A stretch of 64,000 nucleotides of DNA from Lasiodiplodia sp. COLG20 (Eukaryota > Ascomycota > Dothideomycetes > Botryosphaeriales > Botryosphaeriaceae). The stretch is taken from contig VNWV01000007.1 in assembly GCA_009801085.1 (NCBI GenBank), positions 682,001-746,000 of the forward strand, given 5' to 3'. The translations under genes and the position numbers were made by a program. Each line of letters starts with the position of its first letter. Positions within the stretch are counted from its first letter, which is position 1. This document shows positions 21,785 through 33,327 of the stretch, piece after piece. The notes beneath the pieces are model-generated. The model saw nothing but the letters and a program-made list of their open reading frames with translations. It was not told the DNA's origin and searched no databases.

Positions 21785-22440
21785 TGTTGTCGACGGTAGC
21801 TGTGGTGGGGCCCTCACTTCAGTCTTCGTCTCCCCGCTTTTACTCTTGTGATGTCCGTCGGGAAATCAGCCGGGGACAGCAGCGCATTTGGGCCGCAACC
21901 AGGCGCAGGCAGAAACCGAGAATGACGCGCGGTCGAAGTATTGCGGACGGGGAAAAAAGCGAGCGTCGAGGTCGGAGCGAGGCGGAGGGCGCGGGACGTC
22001 CGTTGTTTGTTCCCTCTTCGCGTTACTCGAGGATTGGGGTTCGGCGTGTCTTGGAGCTGACCATGGTTTACGTTGTCCTCTCCCCCGCGCCTCCGTATGC
22101 GGCGACGGGGCCCTGAGACCTCGCTGATCGTCGGGCTTGGCATGCGCGGGCGCCCGCTGGACCAGAAAGATTTCCCGCGCGGAACCACCAACCCATTGCC
22201 CATCCGCATCCACCCGCGTGCTTTCCTCCACCACAATCTTAACGCGCCGTCCTTCGGGAGTGAACGCTCGCCGCCAGTTCAATCGGACCGCTCGACACGC
22301 CAATCGCTCGCGACACGACTAGCGAAGCTTCGACCGCACGCACGCCCGTCACCGCCCGCCGCGGAGCTTCACCCACACGGCAACCAAAGTTCTATCGACC
22401 TCCACTCCATACCTCCCGAAATCTCAAATAATAAAAGAAA
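21785..22440. promoter_or_regulatory. Divergent promoter, SEC6 / uL30m
   Basis: 656 nt of GC-rich DNA between two housekeeping genes. The last 60 nt before the ribosomal-protein ATG become C/A-rich, as usual for fungal leaders. No specific element identified. Confidence 0.5.
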
Positions 22441-22704
22441 ATGGCCTACTTCCGCATCACTCTCATGCGCAGCGGCCTCGGCCTGCCGCAGAAGACGCGC
22501 GGCGTGCTCGCGGCGCTCGGCTTGCGCAAGCGCATGGCTACCGTCTACCACCCCGTCTCGCAGTCGGTTGCGGGTCAGATTCTGCGCGTCAAGGAGCTGG
22601 TCGATGTGCAGGAGGTCGATACCGCGCTGACAACTGGCGAGCAGCGCGAGCTCAGGAGGCCCGACCCGGGCTACTTCGTTGAGAAGAGGGCGAAGAGGGC
22701 ATGA
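22441..22704 (+). CDS. MRPL33: Mitochondrial large-subunit ribosomal protein uL30m (yeast Mrpl33)
   Basis: Small intron-less gene of 87 residues, the same size as yeast Mrpl33 (86). It has the L30 ferredoxin-like fold pattern: FRITLMRSGLGLPQKTRGVL, then GLRKRMATVYHPVSQSVAGQ and the segment ILRVKELVDVQEVD. The protein lacks an obvious cleavable presequence, as is common for this subunit. Functions in the mitochondrial 54S subunit. Start is the only ATG that gives the complete fold. Confidence 0.93.
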   Translation: MAYFRITLMRSGLGLPQKTRGVLAALGLRKRMATVYHPVSQSVAGQILRVKELVDVQEVDTALTTGEQRELRRPDPGYFVEKRAKRA

Positions 22705-23578
22705 GGAAGGAAAGAGAGAGGAGAATTGCGGGTGTAAGATCTGAGAGAGCTTTCGTTCAAATCATGGTGATCCAAACGGACCGGGTTGGGTTGGGGGATT
22801 GGTGGAATGAGTGGGTTAGGATCCGTCGGCAAAGCGATGGTCTTAGTGGGGGTCCATGAGGAATTGCGGACTTCAGGGATGTAGCTGGAGCATAGCCGTG
22901 CAAGTTCGGCAAGGGAATCTCTTGTTCCCGAGCAGGAAGTCTCCCTGAGCCTTTTGAATCCTGGAGACCTTTGTGGGAGGACTCTGCTTTGAAGGATCGA
23001 TTACTGCATCAACGGCGTTTTGGTCTTGAATTGGAGGGAAGCACACCGTTGTATTATTGAATGTTCGCAACACATTCGCTCAGCATGTTCCACCAAGGGC
23101 ATGGGTGCACGTCATAGGTTCGGCCAGATATTATCATCAAGCCGGTCAAGCAAGATATTGCGGAGAAGGTCCTTGATCATTATGTCCGTGCTTCTTCTGA
23201 GCATTCCTATTTCCAACCCATTTTTCTAACCAACACAATGCCCATGGACACCACCCCGCCGGATCATTTTCGTACAAGTACAGATGAAGCCCATAACCGA
23301 AGTTCATAGAAAACCAGCCAGCCATAGCGCTTCCCAGGTGAGAGGAGTATCGTAGTCTTGAATATACAGGAAAAGAAATGGAACAAAGTGAGAAATTTAG
23401 ACAAAAACGCCGGCTTTTTGCCCACCTTTTCCCACGACATAACAAAAGTGGTATGAGTCACGCGTCGTGATTATACATTGAGAGCAGGCAAGCGGCGCAC
23501 TGCTCATCTATCGAAAGCTTAAGATGAGTCGCAAGTTGTTTTTATTTTGCGTAGGCGCTGCATTTCATGCATGGAAAT
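22705..23578. other. Intergenic, convergent uL30m/MGE1
   Basis: 874 nt with no supported gene. Short frames on both strands lack domains or splice structure. Confidence 0.5.
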
Positions 23579-24481
23579 TTAGGCGTTCTTGACGACGCCA
23601 ACCTGAGCGGGCTAAAGAGGGTTCGTTAGACGTTGTTCGGCGGAAAGGAAAAGTAGAGCGGACTTACCCTGAGAACTCTGCCGTTCAAAATAAAGCCCGT
23701 CCGCTGGGTGAAGAAGCAAATGCCGTCCTCCTTGTCGGGCATGGGAGTCTGGAAGACAGCCTCGTGGAGGTTGGGGTCGAACTTCTCGCCCTCAACGCTG
23801 GGGTCGAAGCGCTCAAGACCATGCTTCTTGAGGGTGTTCATCAGAACGGTATCGGTCATCTTCAGGCCGTCGTACAGAGTCATCAGGTCCTTGTTCTCCT
23901 CAACGAGCTTTTCCTTGGGCACGGTGGACAGAGCGCGGTCGAGGTTGTCGACAGACTCGACAAGATCGCGGGCGAAACGCGAGATAGCAAAGTCCTTGGA
24001 AGCCTGGATCTCGCGCTTGGTGCGCTCTTGAAGGTTACGGAAGTCGGCGACGGAGCGGAGATACTTGTCCTGCAGTACGGCATGATTGTCAGCGAGCTGC
24101 GCTGTCGTTCGACGTCCAATGCGATGTGGCGACGCATTCATCGATCGAGGCTTAGGCTGCGAAGAAGGGGAGTGCGATGCTCACCTTCACTTCAACAATT
24201 TCCTTGTTCTTGGCCTCAATCTGTTCCTTCAGCTTGTCGACCTCGGACGGCTCCTGCTTCTGCTCTTCGCCCTCCTTCTTCTCTTCCTTCTTCTCCTCGT
24301 TCTTTGACTCGGCCGACTCGGAATACCATCTCGAGGCGAGTCTGAGGGGAGAGACGGCGGCGGCGGGAGCTACCGAGGCGCGGAGCAGCGGCGACTGAGC
24401 GCGCAGAGAAGCAGAGGCGACCTGCGCCGATAGCCTGGAGCTCACAGCTCTGGAGGACCTGAAGACGGAACGGGACAGCAT
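23579..24481 (-). CDS. MGE1: Mitochondrial GrpE, nucleotide exchange factor for Hsp70
   Basis: Matrix co-chaperone that releases ADP from mitochondrial Hsp70 during import and folding. Exons 24481..24185, 24069..23668 and 23611..23579 give 243 residues. The N-terminus is an Arg/Ser/Ala-rich mitochondrial presequence (MLSRSVFRSSRAVSSRLSAQ), then an acidic Glu/Lys-rich linker and the long GrpE helix. Conserved GrpE stretches are DKYLRSVADFRNLQERTKRE, RFARDLVESVDNLDRAL and, at the end, GRVLRPAQVGVVKNA. The last 33-nt exon supplies only the final 10 residues; without it the protein would miss the conserved GRV-RPA-VGV end. Divergent from the PrpF-family gene, with only 243 nt between ATGs. Confidence 0.95.
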
Positions 24482-24724
24482 TTTGGAGGCAGAAGCGACG
24501 GGTGCGATTGGGAAATTGGTGGGGGCGAGCTCGTGGGCAGGCGGCAGATGAAGGTGGTGGTGATGATGTAGTTCTAAAAAGTTCTGATGAGTGCCATGCC
24601 TTGTGCCCCGAGCTCCCGCGCCCGATGTCGCCCGAGCGGCGATCACCACAGCTCCACCCGCGCGCCCCTCCTCTTCCCGCTGCATCACTCAGCTCCTCGT
24701 GTTTTACCCGCCTTCCAATTTGCC
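24482..24724. promoter_or_regulatory. Compact bidirectional promoter, MGE1 / PrpF-like gene
   Basis: Only 243 nt separate the two chosen start codons, and both products look mitochondrial. In-frame ATGs at 24587 lie even closer to MGE1 but would add a stretch with no targeting character. Confidence 0.5.
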
Positions 24725-25951
24725 ATGTGGGTTGCAAAGGCAGCCACCTCCCTGTCAAGCAGACTCGTCATGGCCAGCTCCGCACGGTTGACAAGCCGGA
24801 GCTTCTCCGCTTCTGCCTCGGCACTAAGGCAGTGCTCAACGCCGGCAGCCTACTACAGAGGCGGCACCTCGCGTGGTGTCATGTTCCAGGAGAAGCATCT
24901 GCCTGAAGACGAACAAGCCCGTCGCAGTATTTTTCTTCAGGTAATGGGCACGCCAGATCCCAATGGCCGCCAGCTCGACGGCATGGGTGCCGGCATCTCC
25001 AGCTTGTCCAAGATATGCCTCGTAGCTCCGACCGATGACCCCAAGGCCGACGTTACCTATACCTTCGTCGGCTTGGGCATTGAAACGCCCATTGTCGACC
25101 TGGCCGGCAACTGCGGCAACATGAGCTCTGCCGTTGGTCCGTACGCCTTCAACGAGCGGCTATTGGGCGACATTGACTACGAGAAGGAGGGGACGGCAAC
25201 CGTCCGCATTTTCAATACAAACACTAAGAAATACATCAACAACAGCTTTCCCGTCGCCAATGGCCAGGCCCAAGTGCAGGGCGATTTCTCCATCGATGGT
25301 GTTGGCGGCACTGGTGCCAGAGTAACGTTGGATTTCCTCGACCCATCTGGATCCAAAACAGGCAAACTCCTTCCCACTGGCAATGTCGTTGACAGGTTTA
25401 ACGGCATTGATGTCAGCTGTGTTGATGCCGCCGGTCCTGGGGTTTTTGTGCGTGCCGAAGACATTGGCGTGGATGGGACCATCCTACCCAATGACTTCAA
25501 CAAGCTCCCGGATAAGCTTCAATTGCTAGAGGAGATTCGCCGACAAGCAGCTGTCGCAATGGGCATGTCAAAGGCTACCTCGGATGTTTCTAGGGTCACG
25601 CCTAAAATTGCCATTGTCTCTGCGCCTGCAAACCACAAGATTCTCTCAGGTCAGACGCAGGATGCCTCTGCAGTGGATGTCGTCATCCGATTCATCTCGG
25701 ATGAGCAGCCCCACAGAGCGATCCCACTGACGGGTGCTCTGTGCGTCGCCGCAGCTGCAAAGGTAAGTGGTTCTATAGTGCAGCAACACATCGCCCAGAA
25801 TCTGGTGGATCCCGACATGGTCACAATTGGTCACGCTAGTGGGCGTATCCAAGTCGCTGCAACGATGAATGATCGCAACGAGGTTGAGACTGCAACCGTC
25901 TTCCGTACTGCCAGGCGCATAATGGAAGGCCAGGTCTACTGGAATGAATAA
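24725..25951 (+). CDS. PrpF-family isomerase (2-methylaconitate cis-trans isomerase-like)
   Basis: Member of the PrpF/diaminopimelate-epimerase fold superfamily. The best-known member isomerises 2-methylaconitate in the propionate (methylcitrate) pathway; other members act on related unsaturated acids, so substrate is uncertain. Intron-less, 408 residues from ATG 24725. The N-terminus (MWVAKAATSLSSRLVMASSA) is rich in Arg/Ser and suits mitochondrial import. The family marks are YYRGGTSRGVMF, LAGNCGNMSSAVGPYAF (one of the two catalytic-cysteine loops) and DAAGPGVFV, plus the C-terminal IGHASGRIQVAA. Alternative starts: 24587 (46 residues longer, no obvious role) and 24770. Its stop is 40 nt from the convergent SnoaL-like stop. 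Confidence 0.9.
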   Translation: MWVAKAATSLSSRLVMASSARLTSRSFSASASALRQCSTPAAYYRGGTSRGVMFQEKHLPEDEQARRSIFLQVMGTPDPNGRQLDGMGAGISSLSKICLVAPTDDPKADVTYTFVGLGIETPIVDLAGNCGNMSSAVGPYAFNERLLGDIDYEKEGTATVRIFNTNTKKYINNSFPVANGQAQVQGDFSIDGVGGTGARVTLDFLDPSGSKTGKLLPTGNVVDRFNGIDVSCVDAAGPGVFVRAEDIGVDGTILPNDFNKLPDKLQLLEEIRRQAAVAMGMSKATSDVSRVTPKIAIVSAPANHKILSGQTQDASAVDVVIRFISDEQPHRAIPLTGALCVAAAAKVSGSIVQQHIAQNLVDPDMVTIGHASGRIQVAATMNDRNEVETATVFRTARRIMEGQVYWNE

Positions 25952-25991
25952 GAGCGGTATCTCTGATTTCCTTAAAATTTCTTTCAAAGCT

Positions 25992-26476
25992 TTATATCTT
26001 TCCTTCCGTCCCGTCCACAATGTGCTGCACCAACGCAGTGTCCAAATACGCCCTGACCTGCACAATTTTGCCTTCTTCATTCCATCGAGTCGCCCAGCAG
26101 AAAGTGTTGTTGTAGTCCAGCCCAGTCTTGGTCTTGCTTGTGTTTGTCATTTCAACCATGGCCCATTCGTCATCCCCGCCGCCGACAACGTTGTGGACTA
26201 CCGGATGAACTGGGTGGTCTGGATCCATGATCCGGCCCAAGCGGCCAAACGTCTTTGCGCGAAATTCATCACGGCTGTGGTATGTGCCTCCAAGGATCGT
26301 TTTCGATTGCACCGTCCATTCTGTAGGATGAGTTGTGAATTTATGCTACCGATCTTAAGGGCCTGCGTTTACTAACCAACATCAGGGACAACATTGGCAA
26401 AGAAGCCGTCATAGTCTCCCACAGCCATGTGGGAAAAGACTTGGAGGATATGGTCTCTGCTGGCGTATCTGGGCAT
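25992..26476 (-). CDS. SnoaL-like / NTF2-fold protein
   Basis: Small cone-shaped alpha-beta barrel protein, 142 residues from exons 26476..26377 and 26320..25992; the 56-nt intron has GTTAGT donor and CTACAG acceptor. N-terminus MPRYASRDHILQVFSHMAVG followed by DYDGFFANVVPDVEWTV is the usual SnoaL start, in which an aspartate-rich first helix leads to the barrel; GGTYHSRDEF, EWAMVEMTNTSKTKTG and FCWATRWNEEGKIVQVRAYL continue the fold. SnoaL-like proteins include isomerases, cyclases and polyketide-modifying enzymes, and many are unassigned, so function is unknown. No biosynthetic-cluster genes are next to it. Confidence 0.85.
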
Positions 26477-28700
26477 TTTCGTTTCGGTTGCGAGGTGTTG
26501 TGTTAGGCCTGGATATGACTGCTACCTCGACACCTGCGGTCTCCTGCAGCACTTATAACATGCCTACCTACCTACATCACCGCTTTCCTCTCGCTACGCC
26601 GAAGCAGCATGATCAGATAACAGCGCTATCCGACCAATGTCCGAATCTTTCAGGAAATCATAATGGCATTTTCCGTGGTGGTCTCATCACGCGAAGGCCC
26701 GGCAACAGAGCGCGGGTCAAAGTCTGCGATTAGGTCTTTCTTTAAGATCACGAACTAGGAAAAGGAGTCCTCGGATAATCATGGAGCGCCCAGGGCCAAT
26801 TGAAGATCTGTGGGGGGTCAGGTCATGATCTCGCTTCTTGTTGTCTATACTGACGCGTCGGCCGACCGAGAGCCTCATTTAGTCCAACGTGCAAGGGTAA
26901 GTAGTCACAACGGCCCGATCATATCGTTCATCGGAAGTACGATCGGAGGTACGGCCGCAGCAGGGGCATTGTTTTCTGTTGCCTTTTGGGCAGCCGCAGA
27001 ACCAGACTACGGCCTGCGGAATCATTCCGCGTTGACCTTGACTATAGGTGCTAGAGCGCGCCGTTAGTTACCCTAGATTTGCCTATTACTTCGTCCTATC
27101 TTGGATGAGCTTATTAATATGTGATTAGTATTTGAGCTCCTTGGTCCCGCCGACCCGTCTGTCGGGACCAGAAGATATCACTGCCAAGCGTTTTTGTGAC
27201 TGCCTGTTCTGACCAGGGACGCGTATACCTTCGCGCTTACCGTTGTGCTGATGCTTGGTAGTACCGCTACGTCGCGAGCATAAAATAAAGAACACCGATC
27301 GCAGTGTGAGGTCAGCGTAGTTCGCTTCCCAGCAGCACATTTTTGGTTTCGAATCATAGGTCTTCCTTGACTTCGCCAAAAGGTAGTAGTAGCATGCGCG
27401 TTGATGTGTGGAATGGTCTAGAACAAGAAGTGGGGATAACGGCAGGCATATCTTAATATGGGTTAGTGCGCATCATTTACACGTATCACACGCTACTGCT
27501 TGTGAAATGGCAATGTAAATAGCGAAATTGCAGTTTACGTGCGTTTATTAAGCCGACGCGTTTATTCCTGCTCTAGACGAGAGGAAATTATGAACAGCTA
27601 CAATGAGAAAGAAATAGACTTGTGGGATTCAGGCTTATATATGTACATCTTTGTTCGGACCATGCTCTCCTTCTTGGTACATTCATTCTCTGGTCTAAAG
27701 TCTAATTCATGGACCCAAGCAATATCCAAAACGCAACGCAAGTGCGAGAGCAACTGTATACGGGATATCTCAGAGCAAGCGCGAGAACTCCTTAAGGCTC
27801 ATACCTTCCTGTAAACCACTATACTATCCGCGGGAGAGACTTGCAAGCTGCTCTCGCTCCATGTATGCCAAAAATTCCCACTAAAACATTTGTCATAGAG
27901 ATGCAGAGCGAAGAGCTGCAAATTGTAGGCGACCCGGCATCGTGGTTCATGATTCTGATCTCCACCTTTCTTTGACATCTCACTTAACTGAATAACATCA
28001 GTCTCATTCGAAGTTTGTATTTGAGACAGGGAGGCTCACCAGACGAGATATTCGTTGAAGTGGCGCCGAGACGATGTCCAACCGACGGCTGGTACAGACT
28101 TTACCGTCTCTCCGTGTTAACTATAAGCTGAATGCATGGTGAGAACGGATACCTCTTCGGCTCGTACGCGATCCTCGAAGATAATGCAAAGATAAAAAGA
28201 TAACTTAGAACACAAGAAAGAAAACATTCTGAGGCCTCGAGGCCGTTTCTGAGGTTGAATCATGGTGGGTTACCTGTACGATAGAGGCAGAGCTGAAAGA
28301 ACCCCGCAGCCGACCGGAAGACGGAATGAGGGGATATGGATTCTCCCTGAATGGATCCAGACAAATTGGTGTAGCAATCAACCTGCAGTGCCCATAGCGT
28401 TTGGTCATATTTTGCTGTTGTGTAACTGTAGCGATGCTTAGGCATCAGTGGCAAGAGTGTCATACCAATGAATGCGGAAATAGTCATCTGCACTGAGCCA
28501 TAAAGATGGCAACCACTGTTGAGCAACATGCAGAGTTTGAGACAAGCCGCATCATCAACTCATTATATTGTTGTGCCGTTCAAGGTCAGGATAACACGAG
28601 AAAAAGTCCAGAGACCCAAAAAAGCTAGAAATGATCCAAATGCCATTTTAAACCCCTTGATTACGCCCATATCCAAGCAGAAGATTATACACACAAATGC
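26477..28700. other. Gene-free 2.2-kb stretch
   Basis: No coding gene, RNA or intact mobile element can be supported. Base composition is lower in GC than flanking genes, with several AT-rich patches (about 27050-27130, 27470-27660, 28190-28260). A small hairpin sits at 27141..27169. It could be long 3'/5' flanks or an eroded repeat, but I recognise no transposase or LTR remains. Confidence 0.5.
27141..27169. repeat. Short perfect-stem hairpin
   Basis: Arms TGGTCCCG and CGGGACCA are exact reverse complements, around a 13-nt interior that itself contains CGAC/GTCG. No flanking gene explains it; may be chance. Confidence 0.4.
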
Positions 28701-31700
28701 TTATGCGTTCGCATTACCATTCGCTTGCGGCGCCGGGGCATCATCCCAGTTGACTTTCAGGGCTGTGAGAACAGGGTTAGCAAAGTCAACATGGCGTGGA
28801 AGGGAGAAAACTTACTCTGAGGGAACGGGAAGAACGAGTCGCCCATCTCCGTCAGGTACTTGTGGTACCTGACCTCCTCCTTCTCGAGGTTAGGCGGGCC
28901 CATTGGCTGATCCACCTTCCTGACGGTGCCCTGCGGGCCCTTGGCCACGCGAAGGTTCGGACACTCCTTCAGCACGACCTTGAACAGGGTGGTGAGGGTG
29001 ATGCGTGTCATGGCAAGGCCGAGGCACTGGTGCTGGCCAGCACCTAGGTGGATGTAGCTCTCGAGTGGGCGGTCGAGCCTGACCTGGTCTGGGTCGGGGA
29101 AGGCCTTGGGGTCGCGCGACGCGGCGCGTAGGTGCAGCATCAACCGGTCGCCAGGCTTGAGGTGCAGCTCGCGGCCGTTGTCGTTGACGGTCGTTTCGCG
29201 CGTGGCGTACCGGAGCACGCCCGTCTCGCCATACAGCCGGCTGCCCTCCATGAAGTAGTGCATCAGCGTGTTGAAGGACTCGTCGTCGTCGCGCAGCGCG
29301 AGGGCACGGCACTTAGGCAACAGCGCTCGGCCTTGCTCCGTTGTCAGGAAGAACTCCATCGTCTGCGCGAACAGCTGGCCCTGGTTCGGCGCCATGCCGC
29401 CCGCCGTGCCCATGATGTGGCCCCACACCAGGTCGGGCACATCGTGGTCGTGCTTGAGCAGGCGCTGGATGAGGTGTACACCGTAGTCCTCGAGCGTGTT
29501 GCCTGTCTCCTTTGAAGGGAAGATCATGGCCATGGCGTTCGTCAGGATACCGGCGCCTTCTTTGATCGACTTGACCTTTAGCTCGACAGCCTTGCCGAGC
29601 TTTTGCGTGACCTCGTGACCCTTCAGGCGGAGCTTGAACGACTCTGCTGGGTCCATGTCAAAGAAGACGACGGTGAAGACGGCGGCCAGGATCATGTACA
29701 GCTCCAATTCGGTGAAGATGCCATGGGGATTCTTCTTGGTCTTGAGCGGGAGAAGGAAGAGATCTGCAGCGAAGTGAATGTGAACCAGATTGCCGACGTC
29801 GCGGATTAGGTCAACCTGGTTGAGGTCATCACCCAACCTGTATGATTTCTCCTTCAGGAGCTCCTCACTTTTGGCGAGGTAGTAGTTCTTGACCTCCTTC
29901 TGCCAATCGGAGATGTAGAGAGCGTCCTTCATCATCTTGCGGGATTCCGCATTCTCATGTCCGTCGCCTGCAAGCATGAAGTTCTTTGCCGGCTTGCCCA
30001 TGAGGAACTCCATAGCCGGTCCCCAGGTGACGTTGAAGGTTGCCTTGTCGCCGAGGATCTTTTCAGCACACTCGTAGGAGTAGATGAGCTTGAATGGAGG
30101 GGTGAATTGTGGCCTCTCGAAGCTGTACAAATGCGCTTTACCCAACGTCTTGAGCACACTCTCCATCTCGGATGGGATTGTCAGCGGGTAGTGGGCATAG
30201 ACGGAATCAGGCTTGAAGTGGTGCGGGAAAGCATGCATGAACAGCTTAGAGAAAACGCAACCATTGTCAATAGCCGTGTCGGATTTGACGAGTGCAAAGC
30301 CCCAGTTGGTCAGTAGCTTTGGGTGGTAGTCCAGAGTGTAGAAGCGATCGCCGCGGACAAGGGCTACAGCATCCGAGAGCACACCGCGCGAGATGGTGTA
30401 GTTGGTGCACAAGCCCGAGCCGGGTACCATGGGCTCCTTGGCCGACTCGACGACAAGACCCGGATAGAGCTCGACCCTGTCGGGCGTTTCGTAGAGGTGC
30501 CTCAGCTGATCTGCAACTTCGGGGTTAATGTCCTCAAACGTGTTGTGCGGGGTCAACTTGAAGTGTTTCCTGAACTCGTTCAAGGTTGCACAGTTCCAGG
30601 CGCGGGCCTGCTCGATTCCCAGAACCTCGATGGCGCGCATGACGGCGGGCACACGCAGAGCACCGAAGCTGTTAGCACAGTCTTCAACACTTTCGACGAC
30701 AATCTTAACCAGCTCATCGTCATCGTAAGTGCCATCATCCTTGCGCTTCATCTTGTTAAAGGGCCTCTTTTCAGGCTCCTTTGGAATTTTGTCGGCGAGC
30801 CCGTTCAACAGTTTGAGGAACTCGTGCATCTCCATCTTCTTCGGATCCTTTCCTGGCCAGAGTTCGTTCCACAAGTCCTCGGTCCATTTCTCGTCGCGAT
30901 CCGAGATGACAGAGTGCCAGCGGTAGACCAAATTGAACTCGGCCGAGACCTGGTTTCCGGCGGCCATTTCAACGCCGTCGATGTCAGCACGAGGGTTAAG
31001 AGCCCAGTTGTCGTCAGTCTTGTTGAGGTTGAGAATGGTGCGGACATAGTCAAGCAGGATACAGTTAACGTAGAGGCCGCAAGTAATCAGACGAGCAGTT
31101 TGGAAGAGATCCTCGTCATATTGCTTCCACGTCTTGGCATGAGGACCGGTCCGTCCCTCGACGGGCTTGTTGAACCTACCGCCCTCGTTTATTTCGGCAA
31201 GGTTCTTGGCGACGAAGTTGTGGAAGCGGTTGAACATGATGAGGAGTACGCCAACGCCGGGGGGAAACAGCAGAAGGCGCTCCTCGGAGAAGCAGTCGGG
31301 CTTGATCATTCCGTCCTTGAACGTTCTCATGAGAGAAAGTTCTTCGTCGTTGCTGCCGTACAAAGGAGCGAGGTCGAGGTATGACGAGGTTTTGGACTTG
31401 GTGAAGTCGTCATGGTCGGTGTCGAAGAGGTCGTGAATGATGATGGATGCCAGGTAGAACAGCATGCTGGAAATCTTGTTGGGGTGCTTTTCGCTCTTCT
31501 TCCGGGTCATGAGACTGTCGAAGACGACACCTGCATCGGGCAGGGCAACCATCTGCGGGGTTTTAGGTTGCACGGTCCTGGCGTAGGGCATGCCAGCAGC
31601 TCCGAGCTGGGGGTGCTTCAAGCTGTTGTAGGAGCCATCTGCTTTGCGGTACTTGAGGTTTCCCGACAGGAAAGACTGCGGGGGGTGCTGGAGATCGCCG

Positions 31701-32086
31701 TAAAGCTGGGTCAGGAAGCCGTCGGTGAGCTTCTTGGACATGAGAGAAGTGTCGGGGAGTTTTGCGGCAGCCTGGATCAGGCGCTCCATGAAGTAGGTCT
31801 TGTCATTGACGAACTCGCCGGTGATTTGGTTTTGCAGCACGTCGTACAGGGTCTTGTAGTCAGTGATGCCCAAATGGCTGAGGTCGGCGAGACTGGCTTC
31901 AGCGAGCTCAACGGCATCGGTGTGATAGTCGTCATCGTTGAGGTCGGTGCCGTTGCCAGTGCCGGTGGGCAGGGGCTTTACAGCCTGGGTAATAAGAGTG
32001 CTAAGAGCGGAGACCTGCTTCGAAATCTCCTTGCGCGTCTTATCGAGCTGCGAGAGCTCGGGCTCGGAAGTGAACTTGGCCGACAT
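28701..32086 (-). CDS. Psi-producing oxygenase (fatty-acid dioxygenase / P450 fusion)
   Basis: Fusion of an animal-peroxidase-like dioxygenase and a P450-type hydroperoxide isomerase that makes oxylipins from linoleic/oleic acid, signals controlling sporulation in Aspergillus. Exons 32086..28816 and 28762..28701 give 1,110 residues; the 53-nt intron sits near the end (GTAAGT donor after FPFPQ, acceptor CACAG), and splicing restores the usual end TLKVNWDD. Dioxygenase half: distal His218 in IIIHDLFDTDHDDF, catalytic Tyr388 and proximal His391 in EFNLVYRWHS. P450 half: I-helix-like GGMAPNQGQLFAQTMEFFL keeps the Asn-Gln-x-Gln residues needed for isomerisation, and HLGAGQHQCLGLAMTR keeps the heme-thiolate Cys1021. 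This suggests a PpoA-type diol synthase rather than PpoC, whose P450 lacks the Cys. The specific isomer cannot be deduced. Confidence 0.93.
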
Positions 32087-33327
32087 TGTGGGGGGAAATG
32101 AACTAGGGGCTTGTCAGATAAGAGGAAAGACTGGGGACAAAGAGAATCCGGCGGAATCCGGAATGCGGGATTGACGCGAACAGCAGCGGGGTTTTGGGGG
32201 ATTCGGAGGCGCAACGGCGCCCGCTGCGGAGAGGAGAGGCTGCCATTGCACAGGAAGAGCATTGAGATTGGGTGATGTGGTGGAACGAGTGGAGCAATGT
32301 CCGCCCCGCAGCTTCCTCGGCGGAGGCGAGACAGGCAAATTGACCACGGCAATGCGTACGACACGGTGAGATGGCACTTACGTCGGCTGGGGTATCAATC
32401 AAGGGAGTAAGAGAGGGTGATGGTATCAGAAGTTATGAGACAGGGAAAGGAAAGAATTCAAGCAATTACAGCAACACACGTGGTCGCGGGAGGAGGGGGT
32501 TGACGGAGGACGGCCTGAGGCGGCGGTGGCGGGTGTAGATATATGTGCAAGGCTGCGCGGTGGAGGCCGCACGACTAAAGGGTCTGGAGTGCGGCTGAGA
32601 GCAGTCATGACGGTGTCGTCGCGGTCAGCGTGCGTCTGCAACCGTTTGGGCAAGGTGCCGGGCAAGGCGACAGAAAAGACCGGCAAGGGGCCACGGCGCA
32701 GGGGGGCGGGCCAATGGTGCTCAACTGATTATCCGCGCTTCCGCCATGCCACGCTCGCGCCGAAGGCCACGGCCTGGGGCTGAGACGCGATGCTGCTGCT
32801 CGTGCTCTCAGCTTTGGTGGGGCAGACATGTGCCAATGTGCCAATGATGACCGCAAGCAGACATATGCGCCGGGCGAGCGAGCGGAATGGCGGGCGCCGG
32901 GGCGGAAGGCAACCTGGAACGCTGGGCACAGGCTGCAGCAGCGCCCAGCGCGCAAGGCTGGGGAGGGCATTGGCTGGAGGGGAGATGGACGACGGAGCTG
33001 AGCTTACCAGGCGAGCTCCATGTGCCGAGGCTGCCCGCCGCGCTTGCGTCACGCTGAGCAACGTGCTGCCACTTCATGCCGCACGCCACCAGACTTTCCC
33101 AAGCCAAAGAACGACTGACGTCTGTCGGTGCGGGTCAGGGTTTACGGCGCACGAGCAACATAGCACAGCCTTAACCGTCGCGCACGTGCGGCCGCAACGG
33201 AGCCGCCTGTGCGCTTTGCGACCCTTCGGCAGTCGGCCTCCTGCGAGCCGGAGCTTGGACTCGACCGCCAGCCCTCAGCCCGCCGCGACAAAATCCGTTG
33301 AACTCCAGCACACCCCTCACTGCAGCC
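32087..33327. promoter_or_regulatory. Divergent intergenic region, Ppo oxygenase / TSC13
   Basis: 1.24 kb containing both promoters. The part next to the oxygenase is GA-rich, the part near TSC13 GC-rich. Long open frames across 32790-33300 continue into TSC13 in the wrong frame and look like GC-driven artefacts. Confidence 0.5.

Noticed and set aside
22705..23578. Short frames between uL30m and MGE1
   Set aside because: No domains, splice logic or coding bias.
30323..31384. 353-codon frame antisense to the Ppo gene
   Set aside because: Shadow of a well-supported gene; Val/Leu-rich translation is typical of antisense reading.
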